DNA from: Geminicoccaceae bacterium
GTDB taxonomy: Bacteria; Pseudomonadota; Alphaproteobacteria; Geminicoccales; Geminicoccaceae
Length of the DNA stretch: 59,946 nt
Reading direction: 5' to 3'
Assembly: GCA_028285265.1 (NCBI GenBank)
Contig: JANQPX010000041.1
Coordinates: 1-59,946, forward strand
A program made the translations under genes and the position numbers. The notes beneath the pieces are model-generated. The model worked only from the letters and a program-made list of their open reading frames with translations, did not search any database and had not been told where the DNA came from. This document shows positions 59,800 through 59,946 of this stretch, piece after piece. Position 1 is the stretch's first letter. Every line of letters begins with the position of its first letter.

Positions 59800-59946
59800 T
59801 TAGCCGGCTCGATCATCTCGAGCACTGGCTTCAGCATAGACGTGAACCGGCTTTCCTGTATTGCCGACGACGTCTTTGTTGATGACGACTTCTTCGACGC
59901 CATGGAGGCCGGGCAGATCGAACATGGTTTCGAGGAGGATGGTTTC
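59800..59946 (-). CDS. clpX: ATP-dependent Clp protease ATP-binding subunit ClpX, C-terminal fragment
   Basis: The last 48 codons of a gene that starts beyond the right edge. The visible product begins ETILLETMFDLPGLHGVEEV and continues VINKDVVGNTGKPVHVYAEA, matching the ClpX C-terminus (compare E. coli EAILLDTMYDLPSM ... VVIDESV). It is too short to judge the rest. It converges on the DUF3108 gene. Confidence 0.85.
   Translation of the reverse strand, partial: ETILLETMFDLPGLHGVEEVVINKDVVGNTGKPVHVYAEASARDDRAG

Noticed and set aside
1..59946. CRISPR arrays, IS elements, prophage, rRNA or tRNA genes
   Set aside because: No regularly spaced repeats, transposase or integrase motifs, or RNA gene folds were seen on either strand.

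Overview
The window reads as a chromosomal segment of an alphaproteobacterium, possibly of the Rhodospirillales or a related order. The evidence is a DUF2312/GapR protein (a family largely confined to Alphaproteobacteria), the divergent lysC/ubiG pair, a plant-type glutamate-cysteine ligase, PtsP of the nitrogen PTS, two complete TRAP transporters, moderate GC and a CtrA-like TTAA-N7-TTAA box. The order is inferred, not proven. I see no rRNA, tRNA, IS element, prophage or CRISPR array.

Layout. Bases 1-3.3 kb hold the end of what looks like a surface-polysaccharide region: a 5'-truncated beta-helix protein and a GT4 glycosyltransferase. From 3.3 to 13.3 kb there is a CheY-like protein with an unrecognised output region, then a minus-strand housekeeping block (rodZ-like, ispG, ptsP, nitronate monooxygenase-like, lysC) divergent from ubiG. 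From 13.3 to 19.5 kb a sensor kinase is coupled to a periplasmic binding protein and faces a TRAP operon (dctQ-dctM-dctP). From 20 to 25.4 kb come hisS, a second copy of the CheY-like protein, a SIMPL protein and prfA. From 25.6 to 34.7 kb, mostly on the minus strand, are a CPA1 antiporter with a cyclic-nucleotide domain, gapR, ssb, a secreted trypsin-like protease with a lipoprotein, a c-type cytochrome and a Lon-family protease. From 35 to 44.4 kb are uvrD, prmA, an M1 peptidase with a ChaN-PDZ protein, and msrP with a small membrane protein. From 44.7 to 54 kb are an M15 peptidase, a desaturase, a D-2-hydroxyacid dehydrogenase, a GH10-like lipoprotein lacking both catalytic glutamates, gshA and glyA. 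From 54 to 59.9 kb are an Asp/Glu racemase-family enzyme with a second TRAP operon (dctP-dctQ-dctM), an AhpD-like protein, a DUF3108 protein and the 3' end of clpX at the right edge.

How the genes work together. Most of the region is core metabolism and information processing, interrupted by uptake and envelope modules. Each TRAP set has a plausible partner: the binding-protein/kinase pair for the first, the racemase-family enzyme for the second. The cluster at 39.5-44.4 kb is built of exported proteins (peptidase, ChaN-PDZ, methionine sulfoxide repair) and suggests periplasmic protein or metal quality control.

The strongest candidates for new biology are the GH10-like lipoprotein without its catalytic glutamates, the two receiver proteins sharing a large unrecognised C-terminal region, short leader ORFs that run into the starts of genes lacking a Shine-Dalgarno sequence (dctQ, prfA, perhaps uvrD), a 5' hairpin that would cover the ribosome site of a small secreted protein, and a lipoprotein with a duplicated Cys/KAKAL motif beside a secreted protease.
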